A stretch of 64,000 nt of DNA, taken from Ignavibacteria bacterium (GTDB lineage Bacteria > Bacteroidota > Ignavibacteria > Kapaibacteriales > UBA961). The stretch lies in contig VGWD01000004.1 of assembly GCA_016873735.1 (NCBI GenBank), positions 1-64,000 on the forward strand, in the 5' to 3' direction. Of this stretch, positions 19,767-30,431 are shown piece by piece (position 1 is the stretch's first letter; every line of letters starts with the position of its first letter). A program made the translations under genes and the position numbers. The notes below the pieces were generated by a model that ran no database searches, had not been told where the DNA came from, and saw nothing but the letters and a program-made list of their open reading frames with translations.

Positions 19767-20900
19767 TTGAAAATCTATACTTGTATGAATGAACGGAGTG
19801 GGCTTCATTGTTATGATCTTACAAGTTTCATCATCAATATGAACCATCATACTTTTAAAGAAATGAATCAAGTGATGCAATCAATTCCAAGAGTACTTGT
19901 TGCAGGAGGCAATCCCGGGAGATGGTCTGCTGATGAGAGAGCATATGAATCTCATTATGTCAATGGTGTTGAAGCATGGGTATTTGCATTGAATGGAACT
20001 TATGTACCTGAGAAAGAACTCACTGCAAGCATGATTGCAGAATACGATCTTGTGATGTTGAATTTAAATGCAATCAAAGAGCCACAGAGACTGGTCAAGA
20101 TTCGTTCTTTGGTGGAGAATAGACCGGCGTATGTTCATTGGATGACATTGCTCGAGGGGGATATGCAATGGTATTTGAAACCACTTCCTCACCTGAAAGA
20201 AATTTTTAATGCAAGTACATTCGTCAATTGCATCAATGCTCATGCCGAAGCATTCATTCAGTCTCTTACCTCTGCACCAGTTCATACACTTGGAATTCCA
20301 TATCCCGCAGAAGGAATTCGGAATTTTTCTACACCATTCAGTAAAAGAGATGAATGCGTATTGATATGTCCCTTCCTGCGTATGCGACAAAATGAATATG
20401 CTGTTGCCAAACAGTTGAATCTTCCCATTCGTGGTTTTGAACGAAGACTCTCATTGAAACTGTCAAAACTATTTAGCAATTATCGTACATTCGGAAGTAT
20501 GTTTCAAAGAGAGGTCAATAAGGATTATGTCCAATCAATCATGAATGATCCCGGAATTGACATTCACTATGAAATGCGTCTTGACCTTTATTATGCATTG
20601 GCAGGATCTGCTCGTCTTTGGCTGAATCTGGATGATCGTTATACTTGGGGACGTTATGTATTGGATGCAGCCGCTCTTGGTGTGCCAACCATCAGCACGG
20701 TGAATACAGGGCATGCTCCAAAACTATTCCCCGGTCTTACGGTTAGCTCTCCATTTGCCATTGATGAAGCAATTGAGTTGTCTCGCCGAGTGATTGAAGA
20801 TCAACAATTTGCTCAAACAGTATGCGACATAGCATGGGAACGATTGCAAGAATATACACCTGAAAACATGAAACAACGCTTATGGGATATTCTCAAGTGA
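19767..20900 (+). CDS. Glycosyltransferase-like protein (probable GT-B)
   Basis: 377 aa; late segment RLWLNLDDRYTWGRYVLDAAALGVPTISTVNTGHAPKLFPGLTV resembles a GT-B donor-site region. Track start is TTG; the true start may be MNQVMQSIPRVLVAGG. Confidence 0.45.
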   Translation: MKIYTCMNERSGLHCYDLTSFIINMNHHTFKEMNQVMQSIPRVLVAGGNPGRWSADERAYESHYVNGVEAWVFALNGTYVPEKELTASMIAEYDLVMLNLNAIKEPQRLVKIRSLVENRPAYVHWMTLLEGDMQWYLKPLPHLKEIFNASTFVNCINAHAEAFIQSLTSAPVHTLGIPYPAEGIRNFSTPFSKRDECVLICPFLRMRQNEYAVAKQLNLPIRGFERRLSLKLSKLFSNYRTFGSMFQREVNKDYVQSIMNDPGIDIHYEMRLDLYYALAGSARLWLNLDDRYTWGRYVLDAAALGVPTISTVNTGHAPKLFPGLTVSSPFAIDEAIELSRRVIEDQQFAQTVCDIAWERLQEYTPENMKQRLWDILK

Positions 20901-21697
20901 TGAAAGAACCGATGATACATGTCATTTTCCGCGCATGCGATGTGGTGAATGCAGTCAATGCAAATCCCAGACCCTTTGACCTCGACAAAACTACTTTGGT
21001 TAAGATCAGTTTTCAAAGTCTATTGGATTCACTGCAACATATTCCTCACACCATTCAAGTACTTGGAGATAAACTCAGTCCCGGATTGCGTTCTTTTTTT
21101 CTTTCAAAGAATATTGAATTGATAGAAGGTGATTTTGGCAATGATGAATCTATACGGCAATCGCTTTTATTGGGAGCACGATATGGAGATGATGACTGGG
21201 TATATTTTTGCGAGGATGACTATGTGCATGTCCCACATGCGATGACTTATCTCTACAATTTTTTGAAAGATCCTTCTTCATTCATGGATCATGCACAACG
21301 ATTATATACATGGAGTTCTTTCATCAATCTCAAGAATAAAGAACTCGTGATTCATCCAACGGATTATCCTGACAGATATAGCGGAAAATATCGTCGCTTT
21401 TCTTTGATTCTTCATAGTGATGATTGTCATTGGAGACAAATCACGGATACGACATTCACTTTCCTCATTCAAGGCAAAACACTCAAACAACGCTTGCCTT
21501 TTTTACTTCGATGCGCTAAAGGTGCAAATGATCGATTGCTCAGCAGAAAACTCTATGGAAGATTCAATTTTTTCGGAAAAGTCCTCGCTCTTTCACCCAT
21601 CCCGGGATTGGCAACGCATATGCATCGGGATACCATGACTCCGCTTGTGGATTGGAAATCCATTGTTGAGGAATTGAAGAATCAAATATCCTCATAA
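20900..21697 (+). CDS. GT-A-like glycosyltransferase
   Basis: GDDDWVYFCEDDYVHVPHAMTYLYNFL resembles a GT-A acidic motif. ATG at 20900 overlaps the upstream stop (TGATG). Confidence 0.45.
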   Translation: MKEPMIHVIFRACDVVNAVNANPRPFDLDKTTLVKISFQSLLDSLQHIPHTIQVLGDKLSPGLRSFFLSKNIELIEGDFGNDESIRQSLLLGARYGDDDWVYFCEDDYVHVPHAMTYLYNFLKDPSSFMDHAQRLYTWSSFINLKNKELVIHPTDYPDRYSGKYRRFSLILHSDDCHWRQITDTTFTFLIQGKTLKQRLPFLLRCAKGANDRLLSRKLYGRFNFFGKVLALSPIPGLATHMHRDTMTPLVDWKSIVEELKNQISS

Positions 21698-21732
21698 TTG
21701 ATTGATGAAGTCAATCGTATAGTCAGCCGATA

Positions 21733-24700
21733 TTATTTCAGCAATGCTTCCACTGCCGCACGAATCTGTTTATCAATACCATTTGCAAAATCTTCGGGGA
21801 GATTCATCACTTTGATATCCGGTTCTAGCTGATTATTCTCAAGATATTTTCCATCATTCCCGATTGTTCCTACTTGTGGAATACCGAAATACAATGTTGG
21901 GTCGATTTGTGTTTCCCACCATACTGCCGTAGCAGTTCCCGGAACAGGCATGCCGATGAGCGGACCAATATTCAATTGCTTATAAGTCCATGGGAAGAAA
22001 TGCGCATCGGAATAATTGCTTTCATTCATCAAGACAACCGATGATCTTTGCCATTTGTTTTGCGGCTCGGAGCCAATCAATTGTCCTCTCGGAACGAGTT
22101 TCACATATTGCTTTCCTGAAAGCAATGTTGCAAGGTCATCATGCAACCACCCTCCGCCATTGAATCGTGTGTCAATGATGATACCAACTTTATCCGCATG
22201 TCTGCCGAGGACTTCCGAATATGCATCACGGAAACTTTCACTGTTCATTCCGCGCACATGAACATATCCTACTTTTCCTTTTGACAATGAATCAACCATT
22301 AAACGACAATTCAATACCCATCTACGATAGAGTAATTCCTCTTGTGCACCAAATGAAATGGGTTTTATCACTTCATCAAATCGTTTGTTTTTCTTGACAT
22401 CAAGTATTGAGATCAATAGTTGTTTATCGGATTTACGATTCAAGAGGATGTCCAGATTTGAAAGCGTGACAGATATACCATCAATCTTTTCAATGATCAT
22501 CCCCGCTTGAAATATCTTTTTGGGATGGTCAAGCGGAGATTTTTCAATGATTTCGAGAATTTTGATTCCCGGTCCTGCATATGATTCATCCCAGAATGCA
22601 CCCAAGACAGCAGTTTGATCTCGTATCTCATCTGAATATTGCGCTCGATATCCGCTCCCGGTATGCGATGCATTCAATTCGCCCAATAATTCGCTGAGCA
22701 TTTCTGCAAAGTCATAATTATTGTCGATTGAAGAAAGGAATGGTTCATATGCTTTTCTGTAGAAATTCCAATCCACACCATGAAGATCTGTCACATAGAA
22801 TTTTTCTCTTACTTGCCTCCAGGCATGATCGAATATATATGCTCTTTCGGCGGGTGCATTCAATTCCATTTCGGCTTTAAATGCAATTGCTTTTTGTGTT
22901 CCATTACTTGTATCGACCCTTGTGATTTTTCCATCTGATATCACATACAAATATCTTCCATCCGGACTTTGCTCAAGAGCTCCGGAACCCGCTCCCAGTT
23001 TTGCAAGAAGTTTTGTTTCTTTGTCACGAAATTTCTGCACCCAAATATCATATCCCTTTTCGAATCGAGACAAATAGTATAAACGCTCACCATCAGGTGA
23101 CAATACATAATCAGCCAAGTTGGAAGAATGTATCGTGAATCTTACGGTCCTTTCCTCCAATCGATCAAAATCTATGGTTATGGGGTCGGATATCTGAATG
23201 CTTACATTTCCTTTCTTTCTTTCCTTTTCCAATGAATCTTTTTTACGTTGTTCATCAAAACTCAATTCTTCGTCTTTCTCACGCATTTTCAATAATTCAA
23301 ATTCATCTTTGCTGAGTTTGAATCGTTCAAATGCTTCTTGTGTGAGAAATGCTCCATAGACATCCGACTCGGCTCCCCATGAACCATGACTTCTGAATCC
23401 TGCTTTGTCACTGGAATAAATAAGCAGTTTTCCATTCTTTGCCCATTTGGGTTGATTATCGCTATAGCCACTTTGTGTGATGTTTTGTATGGGTCCTTTG
23501 CCTTGGGCATCTATGATGCCTACTTCATCAACCCAGCGATCTTTATCTATGATTGACACCAATAGCCATTTTCCATCGGGAGACCATTCATACCATTGAT
23601 CTCCATCAGAATAGGAATAATTGTATGTACTGTCCACAATGAGTCGGATAGCATTCGAAGTAAGGTTCTTTACTTTAAGCGTTACTCGATTCTCCAAGTA
23701 TGCAACTTCTTTTCCATCGGGTGAATATCGCGGCTGAAATTCATCTTTGGCTGTTTCTACGATGGCTTGTTCTTCAAGTACAGTTGAACGATAGAAAAAT
23801 GGTTCTGCTTTCCTTGTCAGGCTTGATTGATAGACATTCCACGAACCATTTCTTTCACCTGCATACAGTATAGATTTTCCATCGGGTGAAAAACTGACAG
23901 AGCGTTCTTGTCCCGGTGTATTGGTGATGCGTTTTGTAACTTCATGATCGACCGATGTCACATATATCTCACCACGAATAATGAATGCAATCTCTTTCCC
24001 ACTCGGTGATAAAGCCATTTCCGTGGCTCCCTGATTCAACACTTTGAATGCTATGTCATTTCTCCGTGAATCATTCAGAATGTCAATACGTACTTCCTTT
24101 GGTACGGCATTCGCATCTTTTGTATCAAGCGTATAGATGCCACCATGATAATTGAAACACAATAGACCTTGTTTGTCTATCGAAAGAAATCGGATTGGAT
24201 GTTTTGTGAATGATGTGATTTGTTTGATTGCTTGCGGATTATTGATTGGGAAAGACCATACATTGAATGATCCTGACCTTTCTGATAGTATATAACATGT
24301 TTTACCATCGCTTGACAAGACCGGTTCACGATCTTCTGCCGGATGTTCAATGAGTCGTGTATGGGTTTTAGTTTGTATTTGTACCATCCAAATATCTCTT
24401 GCGATAGAAGAAGTATGATGCTTCCTCCAATAATTTTCTCCACCTCTTTTGTCTTGATAGATGAGAAATGCGCCATTTGGATCAGTTGCAATTTCTTCGG
24501 CAGATGTGGTGAGAATCTGTGTTCTGGATCCGTCTTTCACGGAAATTGCATACAGTTCTCCCATTCCGCCGGAGGGGAATTGACTATTCTTGGGTGAATC
24601 CTGAATATGCGTTGAGACATAGATTGAAGAACCATCATGTGAAAATGTAGATGGCATTTCATTTGTTGAATGGAATGTCAATCGACTTGGAGTACCTCCG

Positions 24701-24987
24701 GCTGCAGGCATGAGAAAAATATCCATGTTTCCATGACGATCAGAAGCAAATGCAATGGAATTTCCGTCCGGTGACCATACGGGGGCCACATCATATGCAT
24801 CATTGGATGTAAGGCGCTCTGCCTTACCACCTTTGGTTGATACTTTCCAGATATCCCCCTGAAATGCAAAAGCAATGCCAGAGCCATCAGGTGAAATCGC
24901 AGGATATCTCATCCATAATGATTGTTGTGAATGTGATGGTGAATACGTTGTGAACAGTATTGCAAGTAAGGTTGTGATATATTTCAT
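21733..24987 (-). CDS. Tricorn protease homolog (beta-propeller + PDZ + S41 peptidase)
   Basis: 1084 aa; signal peptide; repeated SPDGKSI-type blades; GELNASHTGSGY; PDZ-like GPGIKILEIIEKSPLDHPKKIFQAGMIIEKIDG; DTRFNGGGWLHDDLATLL; NESNYSDAHFFPW. Confidence 0.93.
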   Translation of the reverse strand: MKYITTLLAILFTTYSPSHSQQSLWMRYPAISPDGSGIAFAFQGDIWKVSTKGGKAERLTSNDAYDVAPVWSPDGNSIAFASDRHGNMDIFLMPAAGGTPSRLTFHSTNEMPSTFSHDGSSIYVSTHIQDSPKNSQFPSGGMGELYAISVKDGSRTQILTTSAEEIATDPNGAFLIYQDKRGGENYWRKHHTSSIARDIWMVQIQTKTHTRLIEHPAEDREPVLSSDGKTCYILSERSGSFNVWSFPINNPQAIKQITSFTKHPIRFLSIDKQGLLCFNYHGGIYTLDTKDANAVPKEVRIDILNDSRRNDIAFKVLNQGATEMALSPSGKEIAFIIRGEIYVTSVDHEVTKRITNTPGQERSVSFSPDGKSILYAGERNGSWNVYQSSLTRKAEPFFYRSTVLEEQAIVETAKDEFQPRYSPDGKEVAYLENRVTLKVKNLTSNAIRLIVDSTYNYSYSDGDQWYEWSPDGKWLLVSIIDKDRWVDEVGIIDAQGKGPIQNITQSGYSDNQPKWAKNGKLLIYSSDKAGFRSHGSWGAESDVYGAFLTQEAFERFKLSKDEFELLKMREKDEELSFDEQRKKDSLEKERKKGNVSIQISDPITIDFDRLEERTVRFTIHSSNLADYVLSPDGERLYYLSRFEKGYDIWVQKFRDKETKLLAKLGAGSGALEQSPDGRYLYVISDGKITRVDTSNGTQKAIAFKAEMELNAPAERAYIFDHAWRQVREKFYVTDLHGVDWNFYRKAYEPFLSSIDNNYDFAEMLSELLGELNASHTGSGYRAQYSDEIRDQTAVLGAFWDESYAGPGIKILEIIEKSPLDHPKKIFQAGMIIEKIDGISVTLSNLDILLNRKSDKQLLISILDVKKNKRFDEVIKPISFGAQEELLYRRWVLNCRLMVDSLSKGKVGYVHVRGMNSESFRDAYSEVLGRHADKVGIIIDTRFNGGGWLHDDLATLLSGKQYVKLVPRGQLIGSEPQNKWQRSSVVLMNESNYSDAHFFPWTYKQLNIGPLIGMPVPGTATAVWWETQIDPTLYFGIPQVGTIGNDGKYLENNQLEPDIKVMNLPEDFANGIDKQIRAAVEALLK

Positions 24988-25033
24988 GATATTCTCGAAT
25001 GATGATAGTGCAATTTACGAAGAAGTAATCCTT

Positions 25034-26284
25034 TCAAGAATTCAATCTTTTCAACATTTTCAGTACATGTGATCGTTTGATTGTGGGAACCGCTTCTGCA
25101 AGATACATATACTCTTTCAATCTATTGAAGACTTGAATCGAGATGCGAATCCAGATTTTTCCGGCGAAGGGAATCACCGGTATTTCAATCTTGTATTCAT
25201 TCCACAGAATATCATGCAAAGCTTCTGCATAGAGAATATCATCATCTCCGTCATATTGCAGATGTTTCGGTGCTTCAATGGAGGCAAGAGATCCTATCAT
25301 GGAATCGGGTGATGGAACATTTGTTTTCCAAGATTCCGCAATCATGTTTCTCATTGCTATTACTTTTGCATGAAATGCCATCATGAGATATTCAGAATCC
25401 ATGGCAGCATGAAATTTTAATCCCAATGGTGATGCGATATAAGCACTGTGATCTTTCGTACCCGTCCAGTCAAATTCATTGACATATCCCTGTTTATATC
25501 CATGAGAGATGACAGTTGGATGTATCATGCGTTGATGTTTGGGATGTGTCCAAAGTATTGCACAACCCTTTGGTGCATAGAGCCATTTATGGCAATTACC
25601 GGTATACCAATCGGCTCCCAGCTCATTTAGGTTCAGTGAAATCATACCCGGGGCATGAGCTCCATCAACAAGTACGGGTATCTTCCTTTTTTTACATTCA
25701 GCAATGATTTCTTTGATGGGAAAAATAATACCTGTGGGAGAAGTGATATGATCTATGACCAGTAATCGTGTTTTCTTATTGAGTTTTCGAATAACCGCAT
25801 CAATGCATTCTTGTTCATCATTGATTGGGAAAGGTATATGTGCTTCAATCAATGTAGCACCGGAAATGCTCATGGCATGCTGCAATGTGGTTCTTACAGC
25901 ACCATAGACATGATTCGTAGTGAGTATCTGATCACCTTTTTTCCAAGAATGCATCAAGGATTGAATTACTGCATTCATGCCTGTTGTGGCATTATCGACA
26001 AATACCAGGTCTTTGGCATCGGCACCGATAAAAGGAGCGATTGCATTGAGGGAATCCCTGAGAAGAACAGGCAATTGTTTTACCACGAAGTTCACTGGTT
26101 GTTGTTCCATCCTTTCACGAATGGCATTCTGGAATGCCAGAATCACTTTGGGAGTGGCACCAAATGAGCCATTGTTCAAAAAGGTGATTGATTTGTCAAT
26201 GAAGAATAAGTCTCTTATCTCTTTTGACCCAAATGCAGGATGTTTAAGATCTTTTGGGATTTTCGGAGCAGGAATTGGTTTCAT
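25034..26284 (-). CDS. Aminotransferase class V (isopenicillin-N epimerase-like)
   Basis: FLNNGSFGATPKVIL; LLVIDHITSPTGIIFPI; VDGAHAPGMISLNLNELGADWYTGNCHKWLYAPKG. Confidence 0.9.
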   Translation of the reverse strand: MKPIPAPKIPKDLKHPAFGSKEIRDLFFIDKSITFLNNGSFGATPKVILAFQNAIRERMEQQPVNFVVKQLPVLLRDSLNAIAPFIGADAKDLVFVDNATTGMNAVIQSLMHSWKKGDQILTTNHVYGAVRTTLQHAMSISGATLIEAHIPFPINDEQECIDAVIRKLNKKTRLLVIDHITSPTGIIFPIKEIIAECKKRKIPVLVDGAHAPGMISLNLNELGADWYTGNCHKWLYAPKGCAILWTHPKHQRMIHPTVISHGYKQGYVNEFDWTGTKDHSAYIASPLGLKFHAAMDSEYLMMAFHAKVIAMRNMIAESWKTNVPSPDSMIGSLASIEAPKHLQYDGDDDILYAEALHDILWNEYKIEIPVIPFAGKIWIRISIQVFNRLKEYMYLAEAVPTIKRSHVLKMLKRLNS

Positions 26285-26401
26285 GAATCAGTCATATTTG
26301 TGTTGTGCAATGTACCATGGTTTGCTTGGTTTCTTGGTATATTTGTATCGAAGAATTGTCAGGCAAAACTACGATTTACTCACCGTTTGAATTGACATCC
26401 A

Positions 26402-27157
26402 ATGAATTTTCTTGAAATAGAAGAACAAGGTGGTATAACCACCGTACGATTGAACAGACCTGAAAAGCGGAATGCACTTAGTCCGGCTTTACTTTCGGAA
26501 ATTCATGCTACTTTTTCGAGTCTTGGAGCCAGAAAAGACATCTCCGTCATTATTCTTGAAGGAGCAGGGAAAGCGTTTTGCGCAGGAGCCGACCTTGAAT
26601 ATCTGGAACATATGTCCGGATTTTCGATTCAGGAAAATCATCAGGACTCACTACATCTTAAAACCGCATTTCATGCCGTATATACATGTCCGAAACCCGT
26701 TATTGCCAAAGTGCATGGTCCTGCAATAGCAGGTGGATGTGGTTTGGCAACTGTTTGTGATTTCATCATTGCCGGAGAATCAGCCATCTTTGGATATTCA
26801 GAGGTAAAGATTGGTTTCATACCAGCCATTGTCATGGTATATCTCTTGAGAAAAATAGGCGATACCAAAGCCAGAAGATTATTATTATCGGCCGAGAACA
26901 TTTCAGCCATCGAAGCCGAGCGCATCGGATTGATCACGCAATGTGTGCCTGATGGTGAATTGAATAATGCAGTACAGACATTGGCAGAAACATTACTAAA
27001 GAATAGTTCTTCTTCAATGGCTTTGACAAAAGACATGCTTGCAAATCTTCATGGAATGTCATTGGAAGCCGGTTTGAATTATGCAGCATCCATGAATGCG
27101 TTCACACGCATGACTGATGATTGCAAACATGGAATACAATCCTTTCTCAATAAATAA
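26402..27157 (+). CDS. Enoyl-CoA hydratase/isomerase family, methylglutaconyl-CoA hydratase-like
   Basis: VRLNRPEKRNALS; FCAGADLEYL; GPAIAGGCGLATVCDFIIAGESAIFGYSEVKIGFIPAIV. Confidence 0.9.
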   Translation: MNFLEIEEQGGITTVRLNRPEKRNALSPALLSEIHATFSSLGARKDISVIILEGAGKAFCAGADLEYLEHMSGFSIQENHQDSLHLKTAFHAVYTCPKPVIAKVHGPAIAGGCGLATVCDFIIAGESAIFGYSEVKIGFIPAIVMVYLLRKIGDTKARRLLLSAENISAIEAERIGLITQCVPDGELNNAVQTLAETLLKNSSSSMALTKDMLANLHGMSLEAGLNYAASMNAFTRMTDDCKHGIQSFLNK

Positions 27158-27169
27158 TGCGAGGAATCA

Positions 27170-27946
27170 ATGCAACGTATCCTGATTGCAGTACTGACCA
27201 TATTCACCCTATCAATGGTCAATGCACAAGAAACAACGATATTGCTCAAAGGAATCATTACAGATCGCGTCACGGGTAAACCTGTGGGTGTGAGTTATGA
27301 GATCACTGATGCCCAAGGCATGAAAGTGGCAGATGCAAAATCGAATGGAAAAACGGGTGAATATTCTTCTGCCATCAAACCCGGCGCTGACTATACAATG
27401 TTTTTCTATGGATTTGACATTCTTAAATCTACAAAGACAATCAGCGTACCACCTGCTTCGAAGTATGAAGAGGTTGCGATGGATTTCACTGTTGACAAAT
27501 TGGCCAAAGGTATGGAATTAATTGCAGTGGAAGGATTTGATGCTGGTGGTGTAAAGGTCAATACGCTCGGTGACAAAGTAATGGCAGAAACAATAGCGAT
27601 TCTTAAAGGAAATCGCAATCTTCATGTGAATATTACTTTGCTTCCCGATATGGCTCCACCACGTTATGAAACGATAGCTCCGCCAAAGCAAGGCAAGAAG
27701 AAAAAGAAAGAGAATAAGCCAGCCATACCACCTCAACAGAAATTATTAAATCCCACTGAGAGAGTTTCGTTGAATGTAGAATTGCAAAAACAAAGAATGG
27801 ATGCAATTCTTGCATCATTTCCTGATGCAGCGGCGCAGATGAAGCGTGTACATTTCATTCTTGACAAATCTTCGGATCCCTCACAGGATGCAAAAAGAAA
27901 TACCATGATTGTCAATGTTGGAGATGTGAAGAGTTTGTTTGATTAA
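27170..27946 (+). CDS. Secreted protein with carboxypeptidase-regulatory-like N-terminal segment
   Basis: Signal peptide; LLKGIITDRVTGKPVGVSYEITDAQG; C-terminal part weakly OmpA-like. Confidence 0.55.
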   Translation: MQRILIAVLTIFTLSMVNAQETTILLKGIITDRVTGKPVGVSYEITDAQGMKVADAKSNGKTGEYSSAIKPGADYTMFFYGFDILKSTKTISVPPASKYEEVAMDFTVDKLAKGMELIAVEGFDAGGVKVNTLGDKVMAETIAILKGNRNLHVNITLLPDMAPPRYETIAPPKQGKKKKKENKPAIPPQQKLLNPTERVSLNVELQKQRMDAILASFPDAAAQMKRVHFILDKSSDPSQDAKRNTMIVNVGDVKSLFD

Positions 27947-28287
27947 ATCAGATATTCATATTCCTTCGGAATATCTATCTCCATCATCAACATGGCGGAG
28001 GCAATTGTTTTTCCTTGAGCATCTAGTTTCAATGAAACGGTTCCTCCGCCACCCAATGTATTGTTGAGTACAAAGTTTACCGCCCATAGATTCGGTAATT
28101 CATATCGCTCAACATTTCCCAAAGTCAAGCCGGTAAAATATTCCTTCACTCTCTCGGTGGTCAATACATCGCGAATGATGGGGTACCACTCCTCTTTGAA
28201 TGCAATCACTCCACAATTTGCGGCATCACCTTTATCGCCACTGCGAGCATGAGCTATTGAAGACAATGTTATTTTCATATAATTCAC
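27943..28287 (-). CDS. Stand-alone AtuA C-terminal-like domain protein
   Basis: 114 aa; AHARSGDKGDAANCGVIAF and NNTLGGGGTVSLKLDAQGKTIASAMLMMEI match the AtuA C-terminal domain pattern. Confidence 0.75.
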   Translation of the reverse strand: MNYMKITLSSIAHARSGDKGDAANCGVIAFKEEWYPIIRDVLTTERVKEYFTGLTLGNVERYELPNLWAVNFVLNNTLGGGGTVSLKLDAQGKTIASAMLMMEIDIPKEYEYLI

Positions 28288-28709
28288 CGTTCGATGTTAA
28301 ATACTGTTGCGATAATCATCCTATTGGGTGCATGATGTCTAAATTCACACATATGAATCCCTTGCCAAGTACCCAATGCCATTTTTCCATTATGAATCGG
28401 AATTCGTACATCACAACCAATGATGGATGATAGAGCATGAGATGTCATGTCATCATCTCCCTCAGCTGTATGTCTGTATAAATCACGATGCATGGGAACA
28501 ATCCTGTCAAGGATGTCCATCATGTCGAGTGATACATCTGGATCTGCATCTTCATTGATTGTGATAGCTGCACTAGTATGGCACAAAAACAAATGAAGCA
28601 TCCCAATCTTGACATCTCGCAGCATTTCATCAAGTTCATGATGAACCAATGACGTTATGCTGTGAATTCCTCTGGGCTTTGCCGATATGATGAGGGTCTT
28701 CTGCATCAT
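28284..28709 (-). CDS. YjbQ/UPF0047 family protein
   Basis: LHLFLCHTSAAITINEDADPDV; HRDLYRHTAEGDDDMTSHALSSIIG; ALGTWQGIHMCEFR. Confidence 0.93.
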   Translation of the reverse strand: MMQKTLIISAKPRGIHSITSLVHHELDEMLRDVKIGMLHLFLCHTSAAITINEDADPDVSLDMMDILDRIVPMHRDLYRHTAEGDDDMTSHALSSIIGCDVRIPIHNGKMALGTWQGIHMCEFRHHAPNRMIIATVFNIER

Positions 28710-29479
28710 GTCAAAGTTAATTTCAACCCATCATAAGCAAGAAAACAATGATCGGGTAATGTTTTCTCGCATTCTTCATGTTTCACTTGATGAGCGATAT
28801 GCGTAAAGTATGTCTTCTTTGCATTGATCATTGATGCCACTTCGCATGCTTCTTCAATCGTGAAGTGAGTCGGATGTTTATGATATCGTAAAGCATCAAG
28901 AATCAATATGTCCAGATCTTCCAATTTCGCGATCGAATCAAGCGGCACATGATTGGTGTCTGTGCAATATGCAATCTTTCCAAATCGATATCCATTCACT
29001 CTAATATTGCCATGCTTCAACGGTATGGGCTGAACTTCGATGTCTCCGATGACAAATGGTTCATCATCAATGATGGTGAATGAAGCTCCCGGTACGCCAC
29101 CACCCAATTGTTCGATATCTCCAAATGCATAGGGAAATGTTTTCCGTATGCTATCGAATGTTTGTTGTAAAGCAAAACATTGTAATGGATGATCATCATT
29201 GAAGAATGTATAAGGTCTAGTATCATCAAAACCACTGATATGATCATAATGATGATGGGTGTATACAATTGCATCGATGTTCATTACCGAGTGGGTCAGC
29301 ATTTGCTGCCTGAAATCCGCCGATGTATCAACAACTATTGTTGTAGTTTCTGATCGAACCAATAAGGATGTTCTTAATCGTTTGTCTCTTGGATCTTCGG
29401 ACAAGCATGTGGTGCATGTACATGCAACGCTTGGCACTCCCGTTGAAGTACCGGTTCCGAGAATCGTGACTTCAAGCAT
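28706..29479 (-). CDS. MBL-fold metallo-hydrolase (PhnP-like)
   Basis: LGTGTSTGVPSVACTCTTCLSEDPRDKRLRTSLLV; YTHHHYDHISGFDD; YCTDTNHVP; TYFTHIAHQVKHEE. Confidence 0.92.
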   Translation of the reverse strand: MLEVTILGTGTSTGVPSVACTCTTCLSEDPRDKRLRTSLLVRSETTTIVVDTSADFRQQMLTHSVMNIDAIVYTHHHYDHISGFDDTRPYTFFNDDHPLQCFALQQTFDSIRKTFPYAFGDIEQLGGGVPGASFTIIDDEPFVIGDIEVQPIPLKHGNIRVNGYRFGKIAYCTDTNHVPLDSIAKLEDLDILILDALRYHKHPTHFTIEEACEVASMINAKKTYFTHIAHQVKHEECEKTLPDHCFLAYDGLKLTLT

Positions 29480-30378
29480 TAGACATGTCGTTCAGCATGA
29501 TAGGAACTACGCACAAGCGGACCCGACTCCACAATCTTGAAGCCTTTGCTTAAGCCAATTTCACGCAGGGAATCGAACTCACTTGGATGGACAAAGCGGT
29601 CGACCGGTAAATGATTTTTTGTGGGTTGTAAATATTGTCCCAATGTGAGAATATCAACTTCTACCCCGCGCAAGTCATCCATCACCGTGATTATTTCTTC
29701 CATGGTTTCGCCCAGACCGAGCATGATGCCTGTTTTTGTACGCAATCCTTGTGATTTACATTCTTTCAGAACCGCCAAAGTCCAAGGATATTTTCCTTGG
29801 GGACGTACCTTGCGGTATAGTCTGGGTACTGTTTCGGTATTGTGATTGAGAATATCAGGCCTTGCATCAATGACTTTCTGCAAATTTTCCATCTTCCCTT
29901 TGAAATCGGGAATCAACACTTCGATACTCACACCGGGATTCATTTCTCTTGAGCGACGTATGGTTTCCGCCCAGATGTCAGCACCACCATCAGGTCTCTC
30001 ATCGCGATTGACAGATGTAATGACGGCATGCTTAAGATTCATGTGTTGAATTGCTTCGGCAACATGCAATGGCTCATGTATATCGACTTCCATGGGTCTA
30101 CCTGTTTTTACCGCGCAGAATCCGCATGAACGAGTACATGTGTCACCAAGTATCATGAATGTGGCAGTGCCCGCATTCCAGCATTCCGCAATATTCGGAC
30201 AGCGTGCTTCTTCACATACTGTATGCAATGCCTTTGATCGCATCATGGTTTTGAGTTGTGCATATGTTTCGCCACCCGGAGCTTTTACCTTAAGCCATTC
30301 AGGGCGACGATTGGTCGGTAATTCCGTAGGTAAAACCGGTAATTCCAAAATGCCTGTTGTATGTGTTTCGATTGCCAT
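29479..30378 (-). CDS. lipA: Lipoyl synthase
   Basis: [71 protein letters not shown]. Confidence 0.97.
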   Translation of the reverse strand: MAIETHTTGILELPVLPTELPTNRRPEWLKVKAPGGETYAQLKTMMRSKALHTVCEEARCPNIAECWNAGTATFMILGDTCTRSCGFCAVKTGRPMEVDIHEPLHVAEAIQHMNLKHAVITSVNRDERPDGGADIWAETIRRSREMNPGVSIEVLIPDFKGKMENLQKVIDARPDILNHNTETVPRLYRKVRPQGKYPWTLAVLKECKSQGLRTKTGIMLGLGETMEEIITVMDDLRGVEVDILTLGQYLQPTKNHLPVDRFVHPSEFDSLREIGLSKGFKIVESGPLVRSSYHAERHV

Positions 30379-30431
30379 GATTTTTTCTAGTATTGAATTA
30401 CAAATCTACCAAATTGCAATTGAGGATGCAC

